NCBI GenBank assembly: GCA_022496205.1
Contig: WTXD01000006.1
Location: 744,001 to 808,000 of the forward strand
Source of the DNA: Gloeopeniophorella convolvens
Taxonomy: Eukaryota > Basidiomycota > Agaricomycetes > Russulales
Direction: 5' to 3'
Length of the DNA: 64,000 nucleotides
The notes under the pieces were generated by a model. It made no database searches. It saw only the letters and a list, made by a program, of their open reading frames with translations, and was not told the DNA's origin. Positions 24,701-34,358 of this stretch are shown piece by piece. A program made the position numbers and the translations under genes. Each line of letters starts with the position of its first letter. Position 1 is the first letter of the stretch.

Positions 24701-24971
24701 CGTTGGCTGGAAGATCTACAAGAAGACAAAAATCGTGCGTGGCATCCGACCGGCGGCCGAGCTGTCAAGCTGATCATGCCCTATTTCTTTACTAATCAGA
24801 TCCCGCTCTCGCAATTAGATTTCGTCACTGTGCGTCGATCATATTCCGCGACTGTCTAGGACCTGACCATGCGTAATTTTTTAGGGTATCCCTTCACTTG
24901 AGGAGACAGAAGAGACGGGGACGATCGAGGACAAGCCAATAGGGTCACGGAGACTTCGGCAATGGCTCTGA
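21791..24971 (+). CDS. Amino-acid permease (APC/YAT type) with 29 exons
   Basis: Plasma-membrane proton-coupled amino-acid transporter of 550 residues, the usual family length. Exons by coordinate include 21791-21951, 22008-22014 (7 nt), 22071-22183, 22247-22311, 22364-22398, 22458-22466 (9 nt), 22535-22546 (12 nt), 22596-22664, 22716-22786, 22839-22852 (14 nt), 23170-23182 (13 nt), 24152-24168 (17 nt), and the last 24885-24971. All phases close. The signatures appear only after splicing: HIQMFAIAGVIGTGLFLG at TM1, SVTEMATVAPVSGSF, VGWNYFY, AAETRNPRKN, FSSGNGMLFSASR, FQPYAG, and the tail IIPLSQLDFVTG. One donor is GTCGGT (23406) and one acceptor is ambiguous by six bases (23587 or 23593). A stretch of exon 25 (GIERVGVYGVYRS) is slightly longer than expected. 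Unspliced it looks like a pseudogene; spliced it is intact. Substrate is unknown. Confidence 0.88.
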
Positions 24972-25246
24972 TGCACCGTTTTGGAGGCCACTTCTGGCGC
25001 ATTATGTCTTCATAGATTAGATAGATTGGGATACGGCGGTCGAGGTCGTTTGCCCCATTGGATGCACATACTGTATATGCGCTAGTCCCCGACTGTTGGG
25101 TTTGGAGGCATCCGAGTACCTCTGAGTGGAGCACACGCGGTGTCTACGTAGTCAGAAGGTCCAGCAGTCGTCGTGATCATTGCCCGAGACCAGTAGCAAA
25201 GAAGAGATCTTGTAGATCGAATATCTGTACACGTTGCAGTGGACAC

Positions 25247-26785
25247 CTACGAGATGGCAGCAGCAGCGGGGTTGTAATATATACGCCTGGTCCATCGTCT
25301 TCTCCGCGTCATCCCGCCGTGGCTCTTCCATTCGTCCACTGGCGTAGCATGCGGCTCGAGCCACGCGTCATTGGTATACACCCACCCCGCTGTTTCGAGC
25401 CCCGTCAGCGAAACCAAAGCCTGAAACACAGAAAATAATACGCACTTTTATCAGCGCCAACCGCGCTCCAGCCGCCCTCGATGTCCGCGCGCCAGTCCTC
25501 AGTCTCAACAAACACCCAGCCAGGGTCGAGTAGGAACGTCAAATTGCTGCTGTAACCTTGTGAGCGGAGCCCGATCATGTGTGGTGAGGCTACTGACCTG
25601 ACATCGCTGGCGCCGTCGGTGGTAACGCCGCTCCAGCCGTCGCGCCCGCGCGTCCACGCGACACGCTCGCCTGTCCGGAGATGGCCCTTGTTCCACCCGG
25701 TCCCATCGCCAGGGACCCAGCGCTCGTTCTCGAACAACTCGACGTCACGCAGCTCGGTGCGCCAGTGGCGGTCTTTCAGCTTGTCGTCATCAGCCAGGCG
25801 CGTGAGACGTGCACGCAAGCGACGAAGCGGCAGTGCGGATAGGAAGACAGGGAGCGTGCGCTGCGTGAAAGGGTGTGTGAGGGCGAATGGAGCGAGGCCG
25901 GCGATGAGGAACAGGGGGCGCAGCGGGATCAGTGAGAGGAAGGGAAGCGCGAGAAGCGTGCTGAGAAGGGTTGCGGTGAATATGTGTGGTGTGTAGGGTG
26001 TGGCGAAAGTGAGATGGTGGAGATGCGGGAAGGCTGCGTCGTGGACGTCGACACTGGGTGGCATCAGTTGTCTAAGCCGAGCAATGGGAGGGATGACAAC
26101 GTACATTACACCCATGAGATTCTGGACGCCCTGGATGTTTGCAAGCCATTCCGTACTACCTTCTCGGGCGTTTGCGCGTGGTGGTGGCTGGACTTCATCT
26201 GTGATAGTTGGTATACTCCCTGTACCGGCACGGGATGGGTGCGCCGAGATGATTACTGCAAGGATGATGATATTCGGAAGCACGAGTAGGAGCCGTGGAT
26301 AGTAGCCTGTCCAGCGATTAGCTCATATCTCGCTGACTGAAGAGATTAGACCGACAAAGGAAAGCATAAATCGACATCCACATCACGGTCACCTTCCAGC
26401 CTTTCCGCCAAGTTACGATCTCCTCCACTCTATCCTGGAGCCAAAACACAGGCCCTATCTTGCTGATGAACCGACGGAAGTTGACTGTGGTAATCGGCAC
26501 CGAGAGAGGGTCCCGTGTGCTCATGAGCTGAGTGACGTTCCGTGGGTTCTCCGCCGGGGCACCGGTCGGAATCTGGAGAGATGATGCTAGCAGGAGGCCA
26601 GGAAGGTTCCCAAACACAGAGCGGGTAGGTGTGGTTGGTAGACCAGTCGACGGAGAGGAAGAGTCATCTGGAAATCGCGATGCATGCGGGAGTGAAGTGA
26701 GGACTGTCGGAGCCTGGCAAGGCTTCTCCTCGGACTGGACAAGGGTGGCACATGCGGGGATATCGACGTATTCAAAGGCTGACAT
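25247..26785 (-). CDS. Pex24p/DysF-domain peroxin (Pex28-32 family)
   Basis: Integral membrane protein of the ER-peroxisome interface that controls peroxisome number and size in yeasts. Four exons (26785-26356, 26306-25598, 25549-25446, 25389-25247) give 461 residues. The N-terminal half carries reticulon-like hydrophobic hairpins (around LLLVLPNIIILAVIISA, LMGVMYVV and two Leu-rich segments). The C-terminal DysF module has paired Trp/Arg signatures: FENERWVPG, GWNKGHLRTGERVAW, WSGVTTDGASDV, then LDPGWVFVETEDWRADIEGG and DGWVY-like TGWVYTNDAW. The first intron uses a GTCGGT donor. The gene is head-to-head with the next one, 158 bases apart. Which of Pex28-Pex32 it corresponds to cannot be settled here. 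Confidence 0.87.
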
Positions 26786-26943
26786 AGTAGCGCGTGCAAT
26801 GCGCTGCCGTCGTCGCGGCCCTTGACGTTGTGGATGCGGCTGTGTGTGGGTGTCGGAGACGGAGAGTGTAATTGGCGGAGAGAGCGGCGCGTCGAGCGCG
26901 TCAGCACGTTGAGCCGCGGGTCAACACCGCCCACCATTCAACA
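26786..26943. promoter_or_regulatory. Short bidirectional promoter
   Basis: The two start codons face away from each other across only 158 bases, so this stretch must serve both the peroxin and the neighbouring conserved protein. No clear TATA element is visible. Confidence 0.6.
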
Positions 26944-28132
26944 ATGTCTACCTCGCCAATATCTTCAACAACATCCTCATTAGCCTCGTCCGAGCTCTCC
27001 TCACCACTCATAACCCCTCTGAATGTCCTCCTTGATCGTCTTGGCCTTCCTTTTGTTCTCGACACGCCACTCGACCTTACGCCTTCACTACTGCTCGCTA
27101 TATTGGAGTCTCTACTTCAGTCGCGCCTCCCAATCTCCTCTTCTATCCGCGAGTCGCGCAGCGACATAGCCAAGGTTCAGGCCATGAAAGTCTTCCTTGG
27201 GGTACTCGAGACAGACGTCATCAACGAGGACGTCGGGCTCAGCGACATCGACCCTCGGCGTCTTGCCGCTGGCGAATGGGAGGAGGTTGTCTTCGTCGCA
27301 AAGCTGCTCTGCTGGCTCGGAAAGCAGATGGGTATACTTGCATCCAAAAGCACATCCTCTGTCAGGCTATCCGAAAGACCGCCCTCGAGCATCAGCGTCA
27401 GAGACTCTCACATTCCGCTTTCCGCCGAGACGTCGCGGGTACCATCGCCGTCAACACGCTCAACTGCTACCAATAGTATCCATAGCGGGTTCTCATTTGA
27501 CGGGGAGTACCAGGATTCGGAAACCACGGTGCACTCCGCGATAGGCGACGTTCTTCCAGAGACGCCGCGTTACAGGGGCGAGCACTTACGGGCCGAAGGC
27601 GAGGACAAGCGCCATCCCCGGTGTATCCACGAGTTAGAAGACCCTTCATTCCTCGCTCAGGAAGACGAACAAGAGCTGTTGCATGCAGAGCAAGAATCAC
27701 TTAGTGTTGCAAACGATGACACATTCGATACATACAACGGCCGCTCTCATCATGATGCCACTTCCACAAGCTTTGCCTCGACCAATCGCTCTTCGAGCAC
27801 CGTGCGCTATGATGGTTACATCCGCGAAGTAGATGCCGACCTGGAACTGCGCACCTTCGAGGCTAGCAGAGCAGTAAGGAAGTCCCACGGACTGTCCACT
27901 CCTGGAAAGGTAAGTGAAAGCTAGCTGATTCGCGGCGTGCCTCCGACTTGTGCCGAAGGCTGACAACACGTCCTGTTCCAACCAGGTTGATGTTCCCAAT
28001 ATGCCATCTCATTTGAAAGGCAAATCTGTCATCACCCGGCACACGTCTCCTAGCCACCATGCGCTTGCTCTACTTGACGAGCGCGCCAAGCTACTCACCA
28101 GGCTAGCTAATCTAAACCTCATTTCTCGCTAA
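26944..28132 (+). CDS. Conserved fungal protein of unknown function
   Basis: Two exons (26944-27909, 27986-28132) give 370 residues. The N-terminal 130 residues look folded and helical (LNVLLDRLGLPFVLDTPLDL, KVFLGVLETDVI, WEEVVFVAKLLCWLG). This resembles a fungal N-terminal domain of unknown function, perhaps DUF5745, which I could not check. The rest is Ser/Thr- and acid-rich and probably disordered, ending in a short conserved-looking tail (HHALALLDERAKLLTRLANL) that could form a coiled coil. The intron is 76 nt with standard borders. The start at 26944 is preferred to an in-frame ATG at 26872, which would sit in the shared promoter. No catalytic motif is visible. Confidence 0.75.
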
Positions 28133-28765
28133 CTACTTCTGTGCTGTGTGACCGCAGTAGCTCATGCAGATTGGGATAGGCATTATGGCCGGAGCATTGC
28201 GAACAGATAGGACCGGCCTGCGGAGTGCGAAAGGCTGCTTGAAACCCTCATTCTCATTCGCGCGCAGTATTGTCTTCACACAAGCCAGGCTCTGTCTCGG
28301 GACAGGTTGTCTCGTCGTGGTCTAACTCGGATTCTAAGCAACACTTCAATCTCTTCTACATTCAGCATCTCCGCTCTCATCTCCGCAATCATTCGACTAT
28401 CTCAGCCCGATCCGCAATCACGCGCCGGCCCAGCGTCGCCATTTGGGAAGGTTACTGTCTCAAACGCTCTGCGCTGCGTCTCACCAAAGACCAGTCCGAC
28501 GCCGGGGCTGTCCTTTTGTGTCGCAAGGCGCCAGCCAAATGCCCATACCTGTCGGATCTTTCATCACGTGACCGTTCTGGATTGGCTCTCGTCCCTGTCT
28601 TGGTTTTGGCTCCGGACTATTGTGTAATACCAATCGGTGAAGCTGTGGTGATCCAAATGTACATTTCTCACATCATATGCACGCTCGCTACTTGTAGCCA
28701 TCCAGAGTCCGTCACACGCCCACTCCCTTTCTCGCTCCTACCACCACCATCGTCCTTCTGGCACC
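28133..28765. other. Intergenic, promoter of the RING gene
   Basis: About 630 bases between two genes on the same strand. A 195-codon plus-strand frame (28270-28857) overlaps the next gene in another frame and has no recognisable motif, so I treat it as chance. Confidence 0.45.
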
Positions 28766-29788
28766 ATGGCACACGTACTATCTCCCGCAATGTCGTCACC
28801 ACTGGCTACGTCGCAGGTACCTATGATCATTGCAGCATCGGCCCCACTGAAGTCTAAACCAAATTTCTCACTGTCCCAGCCGCCTTCCCCTCTCTCATCG
28901 CCATCGAAAGCCACACGCCGCATCCCACGCACTCGCTCTCGACCCCACATGAGCAGTCGTGCTTCCCTCGAGAGTATCACAGAAGAAGCCCCGGGTGACA
29001 GCTTAGAGTCCTCACCTACTCGGACCTCAGTAGACTCTGCGCCTGGCCCTACTCACGATCAAGGACACACGCGGGCGACACGACCTCAGGAGTGGAACGG
29101 CAAGAATGGAATACCCCTCGGCCGAGGCATGCGCGACGTCTGTGGAATTTGGTACGCCGACCTACTCGGCTCTGGTGCTGCGTTCCAGCTCTGACGCTGA
29201 CTCCACTACTCGGCACAGCTTTGAATCGGCAGTCAAGCCCAACAAGGCCCGGTGCTGTGGACAAATGTTCTGCTATCAGCACTTGTCAGATGTAGGACAT
29301 TTTCTCCTCGTCGGGTATTCGCAGCGCTGACTGGCTCGTCATGGCAGTGGCTGTCGGCTACCGGATCAGATGGACGATGCCCTACATGCCGTGTGCCCTT
29401 GTCACTGGAAACGGATACAATCTGCCTCCATCCTCCCGCGAAGCTCAAACTACCCGCTGTTACGTTCGCCCCGGCACTGCGCCCTTCCAAGCGCCGATCA
29501 CCAACCAGCTCGTGGTCCCGTCGATCGCCATACGCTCTGATCCAGCCGCGCTACAGCTCATCAGGCTCCAGCTCCAGCTCCAGCCAGGAGTACGACTCTG
29601 ACGCAGGATCGTCGTCGACATCCGAGGGCGAAAGCATTGGGGTGTTGCGGCGCGTGCGTGCCTCGTCCATACAGCCGAAGTACGAGTCTGTGACGGAGCT
29701 AATGTCCGACCTCGTGCCTCTGCGCGAATTTGGTTCCCTTCTCAGCCTAGTGGGGTGCGCACTCGTCATCGGCACGCTTCTCTCGTGA
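28766..29788 (+). CDS. RING-finger protein with C-terminal membrane tail
   Basis: Probable E3 ubiquitin ligase anchored in a membrane by its C-terminus. Three exons (28766-29151, 29189-29291, 29348-29788) give 309 residues. The Ser/Pro-rich N-terminus is disordered. The RING only appears after splicing: CGIC, then CCGQMFCYQHLSDWL, then GRCPTCRVPL; the position usually held by His in C-x-H-x2-C is Gln, as in other CCGQ-type fingers. A Ser-run follows (SSSGSSSSSSQEYDSD). The last residues EFGSLLSLVGCALVIGTLLS form one hydrophobic segment ending at the stop, typical of tail-anchored proteins. The first intron would be only 37 nt, short even for fungi, but it is the only splice that creates the first CxxC. 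Pathway unknown. Confidence 0.75.
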
Positions 29789-30561
29789 ACGGCTAGACGT
29801 GAGTGCCGGCGCCGGCGGCGCAGATATTCCTAGAGCCTGTGCCTGTACGATAAGCCTGCATTCCTTCCCGAACTAGACCCTCGTGCCCATGCCCACGTCC
29901 ACGATCTAGCGCCTCTCTTCGTTCATTTGCAGGCATGTTTGATTGATTCGGTCCTCATAGTGTCCAGCTGTTATGCCTCACGTATCCTCCTGTAAAGAGA
30001 GAATTTATCACGAGCGTATTGTATACCTATTTCCGCCACTTACAATAGAGGATGTCAAATAACCTATGTATTGCCATCACCACCATGTGGATCGACGGGG
30101 TTTCCGTAGAATATAGACACATCCGTGTTCGAAGACCTGTCTTGCAGCGTCTTAGGAAATTGTTTCCGCCTTTCTTCCATTCCTGTTGCGATAGTGTCTC
30201 AACCGGTGATTGCAGTATTAAGGGCAATCTACGCCGCCAGCGTACCGTTCGTGCAAATATCTCGCGCTCGGGTACAGTAAGTATCTGACGTCGAGATGAC
30301 AGCATCGTGGGGGCGCGCAATTCGGTCTGAACACGATGCAGACTTGACGAGTAGCTCGGTGGGTCAGCTGCGCATGCCTCAGCTGCTGGTGCATCCCTCG
30401 CGTACGCACAGACCACGTTTCGGCTTGGCCACTTCCGTGACGGCAAGGCCAGGGGCGCCAGCATTTTGACTAAGTACGCGCAACCGTTATTCAGCGGAGA
30501 TAAGTACGATATCTACGAACGAGAAACTTCTGATGTTCAGATACTTAGGCACATCGAAGTG
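29789..30561. other. Intergenic between convergent genes; one doubtful open frame
   Basis: About 770 bases between the RING stop and the MOD5 stop. An intronless minus-strand frame of 145 codons (30464-30027) begins MLAPLALPSRKW and has no recognised motif. It may be chance or a small gene; I give it about a one-in-five chance of being real. Confidence 0.4.
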
Positions 30562-32477
30562 TTACGTTACAAACAGACTGCCCAAGGGTTCATCGAGACC
30601 CTCGGCAGAATCACCACCAGGCCCTTTCCCAGCTTTGCACGCTTCTCTGGGGGCACGGTGCATCGGGCCCTTGGCCTTCGCAGCTAGCCGTTTATGAATC
30701 TTCGTCTTGATGTGCGTGGCCCATTCAGATCCTTCTTCGATCATGACTGGCTGCGCCTCGTCTACCGTGCACACAGGGCACACGACCTTCCGCCGGGCCA
30801 ACAAGACCGCGGTGGGACTTCACAATGGTCAGCAGAGAAGCCCCTTGGGACGAGGAGGCCAACCTACTCCGTTGCCTTCTCTGGGATGGAGAGCATTCTC
30901 CCGGCCGCGGGTGATAGTGTAGGGGGGTCCGGGAGGGCATTGCGCCCAAGAAACGCTGTTCAGGGTAAGAGTCGATCAGCGATGCCATGTTTGGTTGGCT
31001 TGCAGAGGCGTGTCCTGCTGACCTTCCGTCAGGCTACCTGCTACATCCCTCACATCTGAGGTCCATTTTTGTGGCTCTGCAGTACGTGCTCAGGTGTCAA
31101 CGATCGCCTTGTTGTCGCACCAGCGCCAAGGTTGCAGACCTGTTGCATCCAGAAGGAACATCTCAGCACTCCGAGCTCCCTCAGTGGACTTCGAGGCGCG
31201 TATGACTGGAAGAAGCTTGTTACGAATCCACGAAATTTGTCGCTTTGCGTATTGTCTATTGGCGATTTTCATTTCCTCCATTGCAGTGGCGTATTTTTTG
31301 TCAGGTGGAGAGGGGTCGGAGAGATATTGGTTGAACTCTCGGAAGCCTGTGTCAAAATCAGCTGCGATTCGTTTCGCTACTCGGTCGACCTCACCAATGG
31401 ATTGGAAGATCCCAAACGTAAGGTCAATGGGGGAGGAGCTGGATCCGTCACCACCACTCTCATTGGTTGTCCAGGCAAAGCCCCTCAATTCTCGCACTTC
31501 ATCTAATAGGCCATTCTATCCCTGCTAAGTGGGGTCGAGATGTGATGCTAAGGTGCTCACCTGGAGCATCTCCTCAGCTCGAGTGTCTAGTCGACGCTGA
31601 AGTTCTGTTGACTCCGCGTGCAACCAGAGAAAAAGGGTATCGTACCTAGTTGTTGATAAGAAAGGGCAGCAGTGTCATTGAGAGAGGCAGACTGACTTAG
31701 GCGCGACCGCCACCGAGGACTGGTCTCGGAAGACCTCGCTCGTCCTTCGGCCGCTGTTTCGCATGATCTCCAAACTCCGCAACACCTTCCTTGTATCCCT
31801 CCAATGCCATCTGTCAGCAACAATCGGATCCAATGCACGCAGGAGGTTGTGTAACGCAAGAGCTGCGCCAGGATCATCGGCTGCCGATGGTGGCACCTCA
31901 GGAAGGGCCTTGAAAAGATCGCGCATGTCCGAACTAGCTTGCAAAAGCGCAGATGATAGCTCATCTGAGAAAGTGGTACGCTCAAGTGATGGCGAGATGC
32001 TTGTCGTAGAGGATCGACCCGGTTCAACGGCGAGGCGACCAGGAAAGATGAGATGCTGGACCCAATATGCAGTCCCACCAACCACGATAGGGACCTTCTT
32101 CGATTCATGCGCCTTGCCGATCTGGCCGCGTGACGATCAGACCGTTGGAGCAAGTTGAGCTGAAAAGAATGTGAGCTTACAGCTTTTGTGGCATCGTGGA
32201 TCCACTGACCAACCACGTACTGCTCGGTAGGTTCCTTGAAGTCCATAAGAACGTGCTCGACTCCGGCTCTCTCTTCGAAGGAAATCTTGTTCGTGATAGT
32301 GTTGAAACCCTTGTATGCTTGCATAGCATCGGCATTAATCACGACTCCCCCATTCCATTCATGCATTTTGGAGATTCTAAGAGCAAGCTCGACCGAGAGT
32401 TTGGACTTTCCGACACCAGTCGTGCCGCATATTGCGATGACAGGATGCAGAGCCATTCTGGCTGAGTTTAGGCTCAT
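30562..32477 (-). CDS. mod5: tRNA dimethylallyltransferase (MOD5/MiaA type)
   Basis: Transfers an isopentenyl group from dimethylallyl-PP to N6 of A37 in certain tRNAs, in cytosol, nucleus or mitochondria. The P-loop GTTGVGKSK lies at residues 17-25 when starting at 32477, followed by INADAMQAYKG, and after splicing KVPIVVGGTAYWVQ, HWRDTRKVLRSLEI, LWLHAESTELQRRLD, NGLLDEVRELR and YAKRQISWIRNK. The C-terminal eukaryote-specific zinc finger reads VCPVC...EEGSEWATHIKTKIH (CxxC...Hx5H). At least six introns are needed; the last two were placed using the expected LLDAT...W..DVRDVA and DPTAV..ARRK segments and may be slightly off. An in-frame ATG 11 codons upstream exists; I prefer 32477 since the telo-box-like leader lies just before it. 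Confidence 0.92.
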
Positions 32478-32510
32478 GGCAGACAGAAAGCAGAAAGCAG
32501 GGGGGTGCAC

Positions 32511-32522
32511 CTAACCCTAATT
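32511..32522 (-). promoter_or_regulatory. Telo-box-like motif in the MOD5 leader
   Basis: The plus strand reads CTAACCCTAATT, i.e. nearly two TTAGGG units on the coding strand, about 34 bases before the MOD5 start codon. Such AACCCTAA boxes occur in fungal promoters of translation-related genes. Function here is inferred. Confidence 0.4.
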
Positions 32523-32729
32523 CGGGGGCCCCTAGCATATCCTCCAGCGCTCCAGATTTACCATCCGCCGCCGGCTTCTGGCCAGCGGCTTTCCTTTCAC
32601 TGCTCAATCCAACGCGAGCCTAGTGACAGCTTGCCCTCGTGGATATTACAGCGTCGTGACCATTACACAGGAAATGAAATAAAGGGCGATGAAGTTAAGT
32701 GCTCGCCTGCAGCCACAAAAGACCGTATT

Positions 32730-33746
32730 TCACTCTTCCATACGGTCTGGAGAGATGCTGCGGCTGCGCGAGCGGAAACGACCGTCTGATCCCGCTGGAG
32801 ATGCTGACCGAGTAGGAGATGGACTTCTTGAAGCGCTGCCCGAGCGACCTGCAGGGGATGTCCGGTCACTCCGACTGCGACTCCTGCTCCGTCCTGAGGC
32901 GGCGCTTCGCGAACGACTCCGTTGGCTGCTGCCGCGACTGCCACTGCGACTCCTCCCTCGCTTTTCCTCGGCTTTTCCCTCCATGGCATTTAGAAGCCGA
33001 CTGTCACGCGGGCCAATGTCGCCGTTTTCTTCCAGGACAGAACGCTTGGCTATACGCGGCAAGATGATATCGCATACACGTTCGTCGTTCAGCAGTTGAT
33101 CAACAAACTCGTCAATATACGTCAAGTAGTAGCCGGCTTAAGAAAAAAGTAAGCAATCCGACTCGCGAGCTAATGAGGCCAAGGACTCACACTGGTCCCG
33201 GTACCGCAGTTTTCTGTAGTCTTTGAGTAGGGGCTCTAATAACTCGTACACATCCACCGGGCGGAAGGTCATGCGTATGTACATGGCGGCCAAGGCTCGC
33301 AGGTACCTTCACGGGACAACAGTTAGAGATGAGCATGATTTGGGGATCCGAACTTACTTAAATTCATCTGCCTGGAGGTATTCTACGAGGATTTCTTTCT
33401 CGGGTTGGATCTGCAAGAGCTTCAGAAGAAGACATAGGAATTCTGTTGGCTTTTGATTCCCGTAAACACCCCCAATGAACCGGACATTGATTGCAAGGTC
33501 AATCAGACTCTCCGCTGTTCAGCCGTGAGTAAGACTGATGAAGAGTCGAGGCCAGGCCACGTACCTGTTAACGCAAAGCAGTGTTCCTTCCAGTAGGGGG
33601 ATTCGTAAATTCGGTTTCGAATGACAGTTTCTACTAAGAACTGGACGAGCTCAGTCGTTTGATCGTACGCAGACTGCGGTAATTGTGCCCACCTGGGGAT
33701 TTTGACCGTGGATGGCCTGCGCGCCACGGACTGTTGTGTTGGCCAT
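32730..33746 (-). CDS. prp38: Pre-mRNA splicing factor Prp38
   Basis: U4/U6.U5 tri-snRNP-associated factor needed for spliceosome activation. The first exon (33746-33693) encodes MANTTVRGAQAIHGQNPQ, the typical Prp38 start. Later exons give FLVETVIRNRIYESPYWKEH, ESLIDLAINVRFIGGVYGN, PTEFLCLLLKLLQIQPEKE, YLRALAAMYIRMTFRPVDVY, LLEPLLKDYRKLRYRD and YIDEFVDQLLNDERVCDIIL. The Prp38 core is complete. The C-terminal 70 residues are an Arg-Ser dipeptide-rich tail, as in animal and many fungal Prp38 proteins but not in budding yeast. At least four short introns interrupt the gene. It lies in the same orientation as MOD5, with 252 bases between. Confidence 0.93.
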
Positions 33747-34358
33747 GCCAGTGAGAGTTGCTTGTGGATGATTAGAGTCAAGCGGGCGGGGCCTAGACCG
33801 TTGTCCACCGGGTCGCGTTGCCGAAGCCCAACAACGACGAGCGCCCTCGAGCGCCCGGAACCGTCAAATAGCACTCTGCTGCAGATGCTGGCCGAAGCGT
33901 CTCGCAGTCGACATCACATCAGAATTATCGATCTATATACCATCAGTACTGTCGTCGCCAAGGCCCTCCCCCCAAGTCCTAGACCGTGAACACATCCTGT
34001 CGAGGTGACAGTCTGGCTGTCTAAACAACGCACGCACTGTTGTCTGCTTGTCGCGTTCTCCTTGTTCGCGTGTTGCGGTTCAACCCGACATCGGAAGAAG
34101 GTCCTTATGGGGCGCTCTCAGCTCTGCTGGATTTATTTCCGGGCGATGATCGTCGTCGTGAGCGTCCAGAAATAGAGGGCAGCCGATGGCTGGGCAATGC
34201 GGTCACATCATATATCATCAACATGCATTCACTCGCTGTTCTCCTCCTGAGACGGCCACCACCACGGAGTCGCCTCCATCTATCATCTTTCCCTTTCTCT
34301 TTTTCTCTTCAAGCTTTCCTTTCTCTGCGCCGGACGCTCCTGCAATTTTCTCGTCTCG
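33747..34358. other. Divergent promoter region, Prp38 and aspartic protease
   Basis: About 610 bases between two divergent start codons. It is pyrimidine-rich near the protease start, with a CATATATCAT string near 34208-34217. No gene supported. Confidence 0.45.

Noticed and set aside
21791..24971. First permease as a pseudogene
   Set aside because: Unspliced reading shows many stops, but 29 exons with consistent phases rebuild every conserved segment and the usual length.
28270..28857. 195-codon plus-strand frame
   Set aside because: Overlaps the RING gene start in another frame. No motif and promoter-like composition.
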